DNA from: an uncultured Celeribacter sp.
Lineage (GTDB): Bacteria; Pseudomonadota; Alphaproteobacteria; Rhodobacterales; Rhodobacteraceae
Length of the DNA: 64,000 nucleotides
Assembly: GCF_963676475.1 (NCBI RefSeq)
Contig: NZ_OY781106.1
Location: 1,426,001 to 1,490,000 of the forward strand
Direction of reading: 5' to 3'
The translations under genes were made by a program, and so were the position numbers. The notes under the pieces were generated by a model. It was not told where the DNA came from. It did not search any database and saw only the letters and a program-made list of their open reading frames with translations. Below, piece by piece: positions 27,590 to 35,221 of the stretch. The stretch's first letter is position 1; each line of letters opens with the position of its first letter.

Positions 27590-28150
27590 GTGGAACAGGC
27601 CAAGGACGATCCGTCCGTGTTGACACAGGACCTGATCGCGGTGCGCGACCAGCGTGATCGTGCCGCCTTCGGGCGTCTCTACGATCATTTCGCGCCTCGC
27701 CTCAAAGGCATGATGATCCGGGGCGGGCTGCGCGATGGCACCGCCGAGGATGTGGTGCAGGACGTGATGCTTTCCGTATGGCACAAGGCCGCGCAATTCG
27801 ACCCGCATCGCGCCGAGGCCGCCGGCTGGATTTACGGTATCGCCCGCAATCGTCGCATAGATCTTGCGCGTCGCCGCCCGCTGTCGCTGCCCGAAGAACT
27901 TCCGGAACCTGAATCTCTTGAGCCGGATCAGACCCAGGTGATCGCCCTGCAACAAGAGGCCCGCCATCTGGCCGAGGCGCTGGATCGTCTTGCGCCGGAA
28001 CAGGCCGATGTGCTGCGTGCCGCCTATTTCGATGACATTTCCCACAGCCAGATCAGCGACGTGAAAGGACTGCCTCTAGGCACGATCAAATCGCGCATCC
28101 GGCTTGGGCTTGAACGCCTCAGGCATGAACTGAGGGATATTGCGCCATGA
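27590..28150 (+). CDS. rpoE: Group IV (ECF) sigma factor, RpoE/ChrR type
   Basis: This protein of about 186 residues has region 2 (FGRLYDHFAPRLKGMMIRGG, EDVVQDVMLSVWHKA, GWIYGIARNRRID) and region 4 (ALDRLAPEQADVLRAAYFDDISHSQIS, PLGTIKSRIRLGLERLR). Pairing with a ChrR-like zinc anti-sigma factor identifies it as the singlet-oxygen sigma factor class of Rhodobacter. The start is uncertain. The promoter at 27426-27453 excludes ATG 27425. I prefer GTG 27590 (AAGG 8 nt upstream; length like known RpoE), but ATG 27461, 27488 and 27512 remain possible. The stop overlaps chrR (ATGA). Confidence 0.9.
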   Translation: MEQAKDDPSVLTQDLIAVRDQRDRAAFGRLYDHFAPRLKGMMIRGGLRDGTAEDVVQDVMLSVWHKAAQFDPHRAEAAGWIYGIARNRRIDLARRRPLSLPEELPEPESLEPDQTQVIALQQEARHLAEALDRLAPEQADVLRAAYFDDISHSQISDVKGLPLGTIKSRIRLGLERLRHELRDIAP

Positions 28151-28779
28151 CCCAGATCCAACATCATATCTCCGACGACATCCTTGACGCCTACCGCGCC
28201 GGGACCCTTCCGCATGCTTTCTCTGTGGTGGTGGCCGCGCATCTGTCCATCTGTGACGCCTGTCGGGCTGAACTTGAGGCCTATGATCTGGTCGGGGGCG
28301 CCCTCTTGGCGGGGGCACCGCAGACCGAGATGCAGCCGGACGCACGGGCGCGGATCATGAGCCAGCTCGACACCACGCCTGCGCCTGCGGTGCCGCGTGG
28401 CTCGGGCGTCTTTCCCGCACCTGTTATGACGGAACTGAAAGGCCAGCCTCCAAAGTGGCGCATGCTGGGCGGCGGCATCCGACAACAAATCCTCTCGGCG
28501 GATCAGGAAGGCTCGCTGCGACTGTTGTATATTCCGCCGGGCAAAGCCGTGCCGGAGCACAGTCATGGCGGGTTGGAACTGACGCTGGTGTTGCAGGGCA
28601 GTTTTTCCGACAGCGAGGGTGAGTTTGCCCGTGGCGATCTCGAAACCGCTTACGACGATCTCGACCATCAGCCTATTGCAGGACCTGGGCTGCCCTGTAT
28701 CTGCCTCGCGGCCACGGATGCGCCGCTGCGATTCCATGCGCTGGTGCCGCGGCTTTTGCAGCCGCTGTTTCGGATTTGA
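28147..28779 (+). CDS. chrR: ChrR-type zinc-binding anti-sigma factor with cupin domain
   Basis: This 210-residue protein is the cognate anti-sigma factor. The N-terminal zinc anti-sigma domain has ligands H7, H32, C36 and C39 (VAAHLSICDACR), matching the H-H-C-C set of ChrR offset by one. The C-terminal half is a cupin (LYIPPGKAVPEHSHGGLELTLVLQG) with H-x-H and Glu metal ligands and a late His in LDHQPI. In Rhodobacter, singlet oxygen triggers loss of ChrR and frees RpoE, the cupin being needed for the response. All key residues are intact here. It is co-translated with the sigma factor. Confidence 0.93.
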   Translation: MTQIQHHISDDILDAYRAGTLPHAFSVVVAAHLSICDACRAELEAYDLVGGALLAGAPQTEMQPDARARIMSQLDTTPAPAVPRGSGVFPAPVMTELKGQPPKWRMLGGGIRQQILSADQEGSLRLLYIPPGKAVPEHSHGGLELTLVLQGSFSDSEGEFARGDLETAYDDLDHQPIAGPGLPCICLAATDAPLRFHALVPRLLQPLFRI

Positions 28780-28782
28780 GCC

Positions 28783-29547
28783 GTGTCTGTCGGGGCGTAT
28801 TTCTCAGGCAAGCGCATCTGGATCATCGGCGCCAGTGCCGGGATCGGGGCCGAATTGGCGCGGGCCTTGGCCAGACAGGGCGCGGAGCTGGTGCTCTCGG
28901 CACGCAGTCGGGAGGCTTTGACTGCGCTTGCCGATGAATTGCGCGCAGCGACGCCCGATGTATCGGTTCGGGTCGAACCGCTCGATCTTGCGGATCGGGC
29001 CTCGCTTGCGGGGGTGGTCGACAGGCTGGCGCATGCGGCGCCGTTCGACGCCGTGATCTGTACCGCTGCGCTTTATGATCCGGCCCGTGTGGCCGATTTG
29101 GACCCGAAAAAGGTCGACGCGATGGTGCGGGTCAATCTTTTGGGAACACTCGACGTGGCCCGGCTCTGTCCACCGCGCATCATTGATGGCGGCCAACTGG
29201 TATTGTTCGGCTCCGTGGCGGGGTATTTCGGCCTACCGGGTGGGCAACCCTATTCCGCGACTAAGGCAGCGATCAACAATCTGGCCGAGACATTGGCGGC
29301 GGAACTGGCCCCGCGCCTGCGTGTGCGCCTTGTCTGTCCGGGGTTTGTGCGCACGCGTTTGACGGAAAAGAACGACTTTCACATGCCCGCCGCGATTTCC
29401 CCAGAAGAGGCCGCCGAAGCAGTTCTGCGGGGGCTGCAAAAACGCGGGTTCGAAATTCATTTCCCGCGCCGTTTCACATATATAATCAAGCTTCTGCGGG
29501 CCTTGCCTTATGCGATCTCTCTGCGATTGACCCGTCGGATCGGGTGA
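28783..29547 (+). CDS. SDR-family oxidoreductase in the rpoE-chrR operon
   Basis: This 254-residue classical short-chain dehydrogenase starts at GTG 28783, 3 nt after the chrR stop. It has the cofactor motif IIGASAGIGAELARALA (residues 13-29) with an SARSREAL specificity loop suggesting NADP, and the catalytic S...YSATK (SVAGYFGLPGGQPYSATKAAI, about 146-166). The C-terminal end is hydrophobic and basic (FTYIIKLLRALPYAISLRLTRR), suggesting membrane association. Its substrate is unknown. Its place in the operon makes it a likely RpoE target, as for SDR genes beside rpoE-chrR in Rhodobacter. Confidence 0.85.
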   Translation: MSVGAYFSGKRIWIIGASAGIGAELARALARQGAELVLSARSREALTALADELRAATPDVSVRVEPLDLADRASLAGVVDRLAHAAPFDAVICTAALYDPARVADLDPKKVDAMVRVNLLGTLDVARLCPPRIIDGGQLVLFGSVAGYFGLPGGQPYSATKAAINNLAETLAAELAPRLRVRLVCPGFVRTRLTEKNDFHMPAAISPEEAAEAVLRGLQKRGFEIHFPRRFTYIIKLLRALPYAISLRLTRRIG

Positions 29548-29596
29548 GATTTTCGGCAACTCCGATCCGACCGTCTTGACCTGAGGCCCTCCTTGA

Positions 29597-29998
29597 TCAG
29601 CCGAAGCGGCTCAGAACCGCAACGCCCACCCAGGCCGAAAACCCCGTCAAGGCCATTCCCCAAAGGCTGTCGATGATCACCTGCGACCAGGACCAGGCCG
29701 CAAGCGTGGCGTAATTGGTCATCTCGTAGGTGCCATAGCACATGAGCCCGAGAAGCATGCCGCCGATCAGAGCCTGAACCGGCGCATCGGATTTCAGAGC
29801 GGGCCAAGACACGAACCAGATCACCCCGGCGACATAGGCCAGATAGAACAGAGCCGCCGGTCCGAGACGCAGAGGCTCGGCCAGAAGATGCCCGATGTGA
29901 CGGTCGAACACGGGCCGGATCAGCATACGAATGCCGATCATGTCGAGGCCCAGAAACACCACGGCGGTAACACTATAGAGCAAAATGGGTTGCAGCAT
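29597..29998 (-). CDS. DUF2177 family membrane protein
   Basis: This 133-residue protein has four predicted transmembrane helices (for example ILLYSVTAVVFLGLDMIGI, AALFYLAYVAGVIWFVSW, ALIGGMLLGLMCYGTYEMTNYATL and the C-terminal VIIDSLWGMALTGFSAWVGVAVL). The YEMTNYATLAAWSW block is the DUF2177 hallmark. The function is not established, but the family is often encoded with Cfa, DUF1365 and photolyase genes under RpoE-type control. ATG 29998 fits the family length; ATG 30061 would add 21 unrelated residues. It is the last gene of an SDR-photolyase-DUF2177 operon. Confidence 0.87.
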   Translation of the reverse strand: MLQPILLYSVTAVVFLGLDMIGIRMLIRPVFDRHIGHLLAEPLRLGPAALFYLAYVAGVIWFVSWPALKSDAPVQALIGGMLLGLMCYGTYEMTNYATLAAWSWSQVIIDSLWGMALTGFSAWVGVAVLSRFG

Positions 29999-30091
29999 CG
30001 GGTCCAGCCTTTCGTTTGCGACAATTGGGTAAGATACGCGAGGCAGGCCGGATTGGATCACTTAGAAGGGGCCGTCGCTCTGTTGAGGCCG

Positions 30092-31624
30092 TCACACAGT
30101 CTCCCCCGCCTCCAGACGGCACAGCCACTGCTCCGCGTCTTGCAAAATCCGTTCGCGATCCTCGGGCGCACGTTTATCCCAACCGCGATAGATCATCGCC
30201 ATACGCCGGTTTTTGGCAAAACGTGCCCTGTGACGCTCCAGAAAATGCCAATACAACAGGTTGAAAGGACAGGCATTTTCACCGCTCTTGACCTTCACGT
30301 CATAAGCGCAGCCCGTACAGTAATCCGACATTTTCGAGATATAATTGCCCGAAGACACATAGGGTTTGGAGGCCACGATGCCACCGTCCGCGAATTGGCT
30401 CATGCCGATGGTGTTCGGTGCCTCGACCCATTCGAAAGCGTCGGCATAAACCGAAAGATACCAGTCATGCACTTCGGCAGGGGCAAGCCCCGCCAAAAGC
30501 GCGAAATTGCCCGTGATCATCAGCCGCTGGATGTGATGCGCATAGGCCTGTTCTTCGGTTTGCGACACCACTTCGGCCAGACATTTCATCCGGGTGTCCG
30601 CGCCCCAGAACAGCGGCGGCAGGGAGCGATCATGGTGCAAAGCATTGTGCCGGGTGTACTCCGGCCCTTGCAGGAAATAGATGCCGCGCACGAATTCCCG
30701 CCATCCGATGATCTGACGAATAAACCCTTCGACGGCATTGAGCGGCGCCTGCCCATCACGGTAGGCCTGCTCCGCGCGCTGACATATCTCAAAAGGGGTC
30801 AGCAAACCGAGATTGAGCGCAGGGGAAAGAAGCGAATGCCATAGCAACGGCTTCCCGGTCACCATGGCGTCCTGATAATCGCCAAAATACGCCAGACGAT
30901 GCGCGATGAAATCATCGAGCACCTCAAGCGCCTGGGCTCGGTCCGTGGCAAATCCAAAGGGGCGCAAGCGTCCGAAATGATCGCCAAAGCGCGCCTCCAC
31001 CAGCTCCAGAACCTCCTCGACCAGAGGGTCAGGCTCGAACTGCGGCATCATGGGTGCAGAAGCGCGATCGCGCAGCGGTTTGCGATTCTCCGTGTCGAAA
31101 TTCCATTGATCGCCTGCGGGGGCATCGCCCTCCATCAAAAGGCCGGTTTTGCGGCGCATCTCGCGGTAAAACCATTCCATACGCAGCTCGCGCCGTCCCT
31201 TGGCCCAATCGGCAAAGGCGCGCGGGCGGATCAGGAACCTGTCATCGGACTGGAATTCGACCGGCAAAGGCATGTCTTCTAACGCATGGATCAGCCGCCA
31301 TTCGCCGGGGGTCGTGGCCATCACCCTTTGCGCCTTGTGCTCCGAGGCGCGCCTGAGCAGTTCTGCGGGGATGGAGCCCGCGTTGTCTGGATCGTCGAGC
31401 CGCGAATAGGCGACGTGCCAGCCCTCGTCCCGAAGCTGCGCGGCAAATTTGCGCATCGCAGCCAACACGAGGGCGATCTTTTTCGGATGATGCGCGACAT
31501 AGCCGGTTTCCGAGGCGACCTCGGCCATGACCACGACATCTCTGTCTTTGTCTGCCGCTGCCAATGCGGACAAAGAGGGCGTCAACTGGTCGCCCAGCAC
31601 GAGGACCAGCCGCGGCGTCACCAT
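30092..31624 (-). CDS. Iron-sulfur bacterial cryptochrome/photolyase (CryB/PhrB, FeS-BCP class)
   Basis: This 510-residue protein is a cryptochrome/photolyase of the iron-sulfur class. The N-terminal antenna domain begins LVLVLGDQLTPSLSAL. The C-terminal FAD domain has GWREFVRGIYFL and the DWYLSVYADAFEWV ... GMSQFADGG block. Four cysteines C348, C436, C439 and C452 align, two positions offset, with the 4Fe-4S ligands C350/438/441/454 of Agrobacterium PhrB. Members repair (6-4) photoproducts or sense blue light. It overlaps the SDR gene upstream by 7 nt and shares its RpoE-type promoter, linking light repair to singlet-oxygen response. Confidence 0.93.
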   Translation of the reverse strand: MVTPRLVLVLGDQLTPSLSALAAADKDRDVVVMAEVASETGYVAHHPKKIALVLAAMRKFAAQLRDEGWHVAYSRLDDPDNAGSIPAELLRRASEHKAQRVMATTPGEWRLIHALEDMPLPVEFQSDDRFLIRPRAFADWAKGRRELRMEWFYREMRRKTGLLMEGDAPAGDQWNFDTENRKPLRDRASAPMMPQFEPDPLVEEVLELVEARFGDHFGRLRPFGFATDRAQALEVLDDFIAHRLAYFGDYQDAMVTGKPLLWHSLLSPALNLGLLTPFEICQRAEQAYRDGQAPLNAVEGFIRQIIGWREFVRGIYFLQGPEYTRHNALHHDRSLPPLFWGADTRMKCLAEVVSQTEEQAYAHHIQRLMITGNFALLAGLAPAEVHDWYLSVYADAFEWVEAPNTIGMSQFADGGIVASKPYVSSGNYISKMSDYCTGCAYDVKVKSGENACPFNLLYWHFLERHRARFAKNRRMAMIYRGWDKRAPEDRERILQDAEQWLCRLEAGETV

Positions 31625-32280
31625 GGAACCCGCGCTCCGGTCCAGTCAAAAAAGCCACCGCTTTCGTCAGACGTCAGGCCGTCCAGCACATTCAAAAGAT
31701 GTGTTGCCGCCGTTTCAGGCGCCAGCTTGCGATGCTGCGGATAATTGCGGGTAAATGGCGTCTCGACGGTGCCCGGATGCAGAGACACAACCACCGCCTG
31801 AGGATGTGTGCGGGCGATCTCGATGGCCGCCGTGTGCACGATCTGATTGGCGGCTGCTTTGGCGGCGCGGTAGCTGTACCAGCCCCCCAAACGATTGTCG
31901 CCGATAGAGCCCACCCGTGCCGTCAAAAGTCCAACTCGGGCCGGCCTCTTTCGGGGCAAAAGCCGGGGCAAGGCGCGCAACACCAAAGCCGGTCCAATCG
32001 CGTTCACGGCCATGACCTCTGCCATGGCTGCGGCGTCGATCTCAGCCAGGGATTTTTCCGGGCGCCTGCCTTTGGGGGAAAGCAGGCCCGTGGCGACACA
32101 TATCGTCTCATATGGCCCCGTCAAATCGCCCAACACGGCCTCAACGCGCGCAGGATCGGTCAAATCGAGACCCGTTCCTTGGCGCGACACGCAATCGACA
32201 AGGTCCCCACGCGCGTCGAGCCTGTCCGCCAGAGCCGACCCTATACCGCCGGACGCGCCAATGACCAAAGCCTTGCGCAT
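31618..32280 (-). CDS. SDR-family oxidoreductase (CsgA-like), first gene of photolyase operon
   Basis: This 220-residue short SDR has the nucleotide-binding ALVIGASGGIGSALADRL (residues 4-21) and catalytic residues in SYRAAKAA (Tyr-x3-Lys as YRAAK, about 146-150) after an LLTARVGSIGDN loop. It resembles CsgA/C-factor-type small SDRs often found next to PhrB-like photolyases. ATG 32280 begins right at the fold; earlier in-frame ATGs would add 31 residues of basic low-complexity sequence. The TGATCC...CGTATA promoter at 32428-32454 lies about 150 bp upstream. The substrate is unknown. Confidence 0.86.
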   Translation of the reverse strand: MRKALVIGASGGIGSALADRLDARGDLVDCVSRQGTGLDLTDPARVEAVLGDLTGPYETICVATGLLSPKGRRPEKSLAEIDAAAMAEVMAVNAIGPALVLRALPRLLPRKRPARVGLLTARVGSIGDNRLGGWYSYRAAKAAANQIVHTAAIEIARTHPQAVVVSLHPGTVETPFTRNYPQHRKLAPETAATHLLNVLDGLTSDESGGFFDWTGARVPW

Positions 32281-32427
32281 CACAGCCCACTCTCTCGACA
32301 GAACATACCAGCGGCGATCATCGCGCTCTTCCTTTCCAGCCCTTTCACCACTGCCCTGCACCGCTAAAGGCAAGGCCGGGTCAAATCCGCAACACCGCCA
32401 TCGCAGCGCGCGCGAAATATATAGAGG

Positions 32428-32454
32428 TATACGTGGTACAAAAGCTTTGGATCA
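32428..32454 (-). promoter_or_regulatory. RpoE-type promoter for the SDR-photolyase-DUF2177 operon
   Basis: On the minus strand TGATCC (32454-32449), 15 nt, CGTATA (32433-32428). This is the third copy of the motif pair in the island, oriented toward the SDR gene. The 15-nt spacer is one shorter than in the two divergent promoters. Confidence 0.65.
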
Positions 32455-32545
32455 CTCACGAAAATACCACACGGGGCATCGCATCACGCGGCGCGGAGAC
32501 CAATAGTCCAAGCGGCCACAAGGTGATCTTAAATTTTAGGAAAAT

Positions 32546-32620
32546 TGGCAGTCCGTAGGGGAATCGAACCCCTCTTTCCAGGTTGAAAACCTGGCGTCCT
32601 AACCGATAGACGAACGGACC
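32546..32620 (-). tRNA. tRNA-Glu (anticodon TTC), second identical copy
   Basis: This is identical over 75 nt, including the encoded CCA, to the tRNA-Glu at 23943-24017 but on the opposite strand. The anticodon loop reads TTTTCAA on the minus strand. The upstream 50 bp (32621-32671) also match the first copy. Confidence 0.97.
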
Positions 32621-32671
32621 GCGCTTGGTGTGAGCGCGTATTTATGAAATCCCGACGGAGGGCGCAAGAGG
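32546..32671 (-). repeat. Right copy of the inverted tRNA-Glu duplication
   Basis: Matches 23891-24017 in inverted orientation: the complete tRNA and about 52 bp of 5' flank including CACACCAAGCGC and GTCGGGATTTCATA. Downstream of the tRNA only a weak TTTTCC-AAAA resemblance persists, so the repeat ends at the tRNA 3' end. Confidence 0.9.
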
Positions 32672-32726
32672 GATTCTGTATAGAAGGGTCGATTTTCCGA
32701 GGAGACGTAACGGGCCAAAGCCATCG

Positions 32727-33764
32727 TCATCTTTTGTCGTCCTGTGGCTGCTCTCCTCCGACTTCGCCAGGTGAGGTGTGATGCACGGCCGGATCAAAAA
32801 GAGTCGCCTGAGCGCGCCCTTCGTATTTCGAGCTATAAAGGGCCAGATCCGCGTCATGGATCATTTCGTCGGCTGTCGGCATCCTGTAGTAATCGGTCGT
32901 GGTGATGCCGATGGAGCCAGAAATTCTGCAGACTGTGCCCTGATAAGGCACCGGCACTTCAAGGCGCGAAATAATGCGTGCCGCCGTTTGCATGAGACGG
33001 GTGCGATCCGTGAAACGGTTGTAAATCAGAATAAACTCGTCGCCACCGACACGCGCCACGAGATCATCCGACCGCGTTTCCTCCAACAGAATTTTGGCCA
33101 CTTCCTGGAGGACTGTGTCACCGGCGGCGTGGCCCAGTGTGTCATTCACGGATTTGAAATAGTCGAGATCGAGATGCATGAGCGCGAAGGGCACATGAGT
33201 CCGCAACATACGTGCGAGAACATGATCCATGGCGCGACGATTCTTGAGCCCCGTCAACGTGTCGGTGAAGGCCTGTTCTTCGGCCGCGACTTTGGCCCCT
33301 TGCAGGCGCGCGTTCAACTGTTTGGTTTCTTCCATCACGGCGGATTTGGCTTCGACCAGATAGAGCATCTCGATGGCCAGATCGGTATGCGCGAAATCCC
33401 CGGCGGTGAGACGGTAGTCGGCCACCGCATCGACAATGGAGATGCCGAAAGACAGGTTCAAAATGTTGACACCGGTGCCGGGGATCGAGGCCGCCATGCC
33501 TTTGAGACGCGTGGTCACACCCTTCTGAAATTTCAGGTAGAGCTTGGTATCCAGAGGAATGGGGCAATTGCCCTGCCCGCGCCCGTTGTCGCGCACGGAG
33601 AAGACCTCCGTCACATGTTTGCCGATCAGCTCCTCCGGCGGGCGTAATTTGGCCAAGGTCGGACCGATCGACAGGATCACGCCCGAATCCGCGAAAACCA
33701 GGCTCATCGGCATGAATGTCAGAAAAGGCGCCGCATCGAAGGTGACGGGGGTTACAACAGTCAT
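32727..33764 (-). CDS. Diguanylate cyclase with N-terminal HNOBA domain
   Basis: This 345-residue protein has two parts. Residues 1-150 match the heme-NO-binding-associated (HNOBA) PAS-like domain (FMPMSLVFADSGVILSIGPTLAKL, then VFSVR, NILNLSFGISIVDAV, ending ALI-type linker DLAIEMLYLVEAKS), followed by a short coiled coil. Residues 180-335 are a GGDEF domain with DLDYFKSVNDTLGH, an intact VGGDEF active site and an RxxD inhibitory site (RSDD) five residues before it. It should make c-di-GMP and be product-inhibited. The ATG overlaps the stop of the H-NOX gene (ATGA), so the two proteins form a sensor-effector pair. Confidence 0.92.
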   Translation of the reverse strand: MTVVTPVTFDAAPFLTFMPMSLVFADSGVILSIGPTLAKLRPPEELIGKHVTEVFSVRDNGRGQGNCPIPLDTKLYLKFQKGVTTRLKGMAASIPGTGVNILNLSFGISIVDAVADYRLTAGDFAHTDLAIEMLYLVEAKSAVMEETKQLNARLQGAKVAAEEQAFTDTLTGLKNRRAMDHVLARMLRTHVPFALMHLDLDYFKSVNDTLGHAAGDTVLQEVAKILLEETRSDDLVARVGGDEFILIYNRFTDRTRLMQTAARIISRLEVPVPYQGTVCRISGSIGITTTDYYRMPTADEMIHDADLALYSSKYEGRAQATLFDPAVHHTSPGEVGGEQPQDDKR

Positions 33765-34360
33765 AACTCACCCCCGATCCGCTCGGACAATTCGAAACTG
33801 CGCCCTTCGGTATAGGCCGCTTCCAAAAGATTGATGGTGATGATTTCCTCGCCCGAATCCATCCATCCCTGATGTTCGAGAAACACCAGCGCGCCATAGT
33901 CATCCGCCATCGCCCGCATCACGCCCACCATGGCATAGCCAAAGCCCGGCATCGCACTGGAACAACTGAGCCGGAACCGCCCGTCTTCGATATGTTCGAC
34001 CTTGAGCGTCGGCACCTCGAGGTCCGGCAACGCCAATTGTGCGCGCCCCTCAAGTTCATTGAGAGAAAATAAAAATTCCGTGAAATTTTCGCCCCCGAAC
34101 CGCAGCAGGCGTCGGATCGCCTCGACATTCGGGTGAGAGACAAGATAGGTGCCGAGATCCTCGAGAAAGGTTTCCACGGGTTTGTGCAATTGCCGTGCGG
34201 CGCGGCCCAGAACATCCAGGGTGATCTGGTCCGGGTAACTGAGCATCGCCTCGAAATTGTCAAACCCGAGATCCGCCATTTCCGCAACTTTTTCCCAGGT
34301 GTCCGCACCATAGGTATCGCGCATAAAGCATTGGATCGCCCGGTTAATCATACCATGCAT
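33761..34360 (-). CDS. H-NOX (HNOB) family protein lacking canonical heme-binding residues
   Basis: This 199-residue protein has the classic H-NOX N-terminus MHGMINRAIQCFMRDTYG and the full alpha/beta order of the family. ATG 34360 is chosen because it gives that N-terminus and has GGGAGG 10 nt upstream. By motif alignment with guanylate-cyclase and bacterial H-NOX, the proximal heme histidine (LDALHDH in sGC) is E104 here (LNELEGR), and the YxSxR propionate-binding motif reads C133-S-S135-A-M137. Canonical heme binding is therefore doubtful. It is translationally coupled to the HNOBA-GGDEF cyclase. It may sense another ligand or redox state, or act as a constitutive partner. Confidence 0.88.
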   Translation of the reverse strand: MHGMINRAIQCFMRDTYGADTWEKVAEMADLGFDNFEAMLSYPDQITLDVLGRAARQLHKPVETFLEDLGTYLVSHPNVEAIRRLLRFGGENFTEFLFSLNELEGRAQLALPDLEVPTLKVEHIEDGRFRLSCSSAMPGFGYAMVGVMRAMADDYGALVFLEHQGWMDSGEEIITINLLEAAYTEGRSFELSERIGGEL

Positions 34361-34501
34361 GGTCGCCATGCCTCCCACGTTCACATGCGGGAGATGTACC
34401 GGCGCACTCTTAAGAAATTACCAATTCCCGCCTGAGCGGTTTGGATAAACTCCTAAAATTGTTCTCATTTTTTCGAAAGCCTGCACAGAAAGCTGCGATT
34501 T

Positions 34502-35218
34502 TCAGCCCCCGATGTTACCGTCGGACAGCCACGCTGGCAACTCGGCGACACTGTTCAAAACCACCGCAGCATGATCCGCCAGCTCAGAGGCCTGCGCCAC
34601 ACCCGTCAAGACCGCGACCGGAAGCATCCCCGCACGCCACCCGGCCTCCAGATCATGCAGACTGTCCCCCACCATCACACAGGCCTCAGGCGCCACCCCA
34701 AGCCGCTCCGCCGCGCCCAAACAAGGCCCCGGCGCAGGTTTGCCGCCATAGCCACTATCGTAGCCGATCACCACATCGAAAAACGGTGCCAGCTCCATCT
34801 GGGCCAGATGATCCTGCGCAGCCGCCTCGAAATCATTGGTGACGACCGCCATGCCCAGACCCTGCTGTCGAAAAGCCGCACAGCACTCCTGAACGCCCGG
34901 CACCGGGACAGGCGCGAAACTCTCCGCATCGGGCTCGAGCCAGCCAGCGATCTCCTCCGCGCTGTTGTTCGGAAAAAACGGCAGCAACAGCGCCAAGACA
35001 TCATCGGGAGTTCCCGCGATCACCGCGCTCTGCGGCAAAAAACGCTGTGCCACAAGGTCGATGCCCAGCGCCTCCGCCAGCGCCCGTTGCTTTTGCCGGT
35101 CGGGCCCGCAGCAGCGCGCAATCATCGCCGCGCCCCACGGTCCCCAACTGCGCTGAAAATCCATCAACGTGCCGTCCTTGTCGAACAGGATCGCCTCAAT
35201 GTGACGCGCCATCGACAC
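34502..35218 (-). CDS. HAD-superfamily phosphatase (phosphoglycolate phosphatase-like)
   Basis: This 238-residue HAD hydrolase has motif I FDKDGTLMDF (residues 12-21, nucleophile D13 and D15), motif II VVTNDF, motif III GGKPAP and motif IV MVGDSLHDLEAG. A helical C1 cap separates motifs I and II. The family includes phosphoglycolate phosphatase and other small-metabolite phosphatases; the substrate cannot be deduced. It lies 3 nt after the DUF3572 gene on the same strand, so the two are probably one operon. Confidence 0.88.
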   Translation of the reverse strand: MSMARHIEAILFDKDGTLMDFQRSWGPWGAAMIARCCGPDRQKQRALAEALGIDLVAQRFLPQSAVIAGTPDDVLALLLPFFPNNSAEEIAGWLEPDAESFAPVPVPGVQECCAAFRQQGLGMAVVTNDFEAAAQDHLAQMELAPFFDVVIGYDSGYGGKPAPGPCLGAAERLGVAPEACVMVGDSLHDLEAGWRAGMLPVAVLTGVAQASELADHAAVVLNSVAELPAWLSDGNIGG

Positions 35219-35221
35219 GCC

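Noticed and set aside
23943..32620. Reading the tRNA-Glu copies as attL/attR of an integrative island
   Set aside because: Integrase-generated att sites would be direct repeats of a tRNA 3' end; here the complete tRNAs plus 5' flanks are inverted and no integrase is present, so duplication/inversion is favoured.
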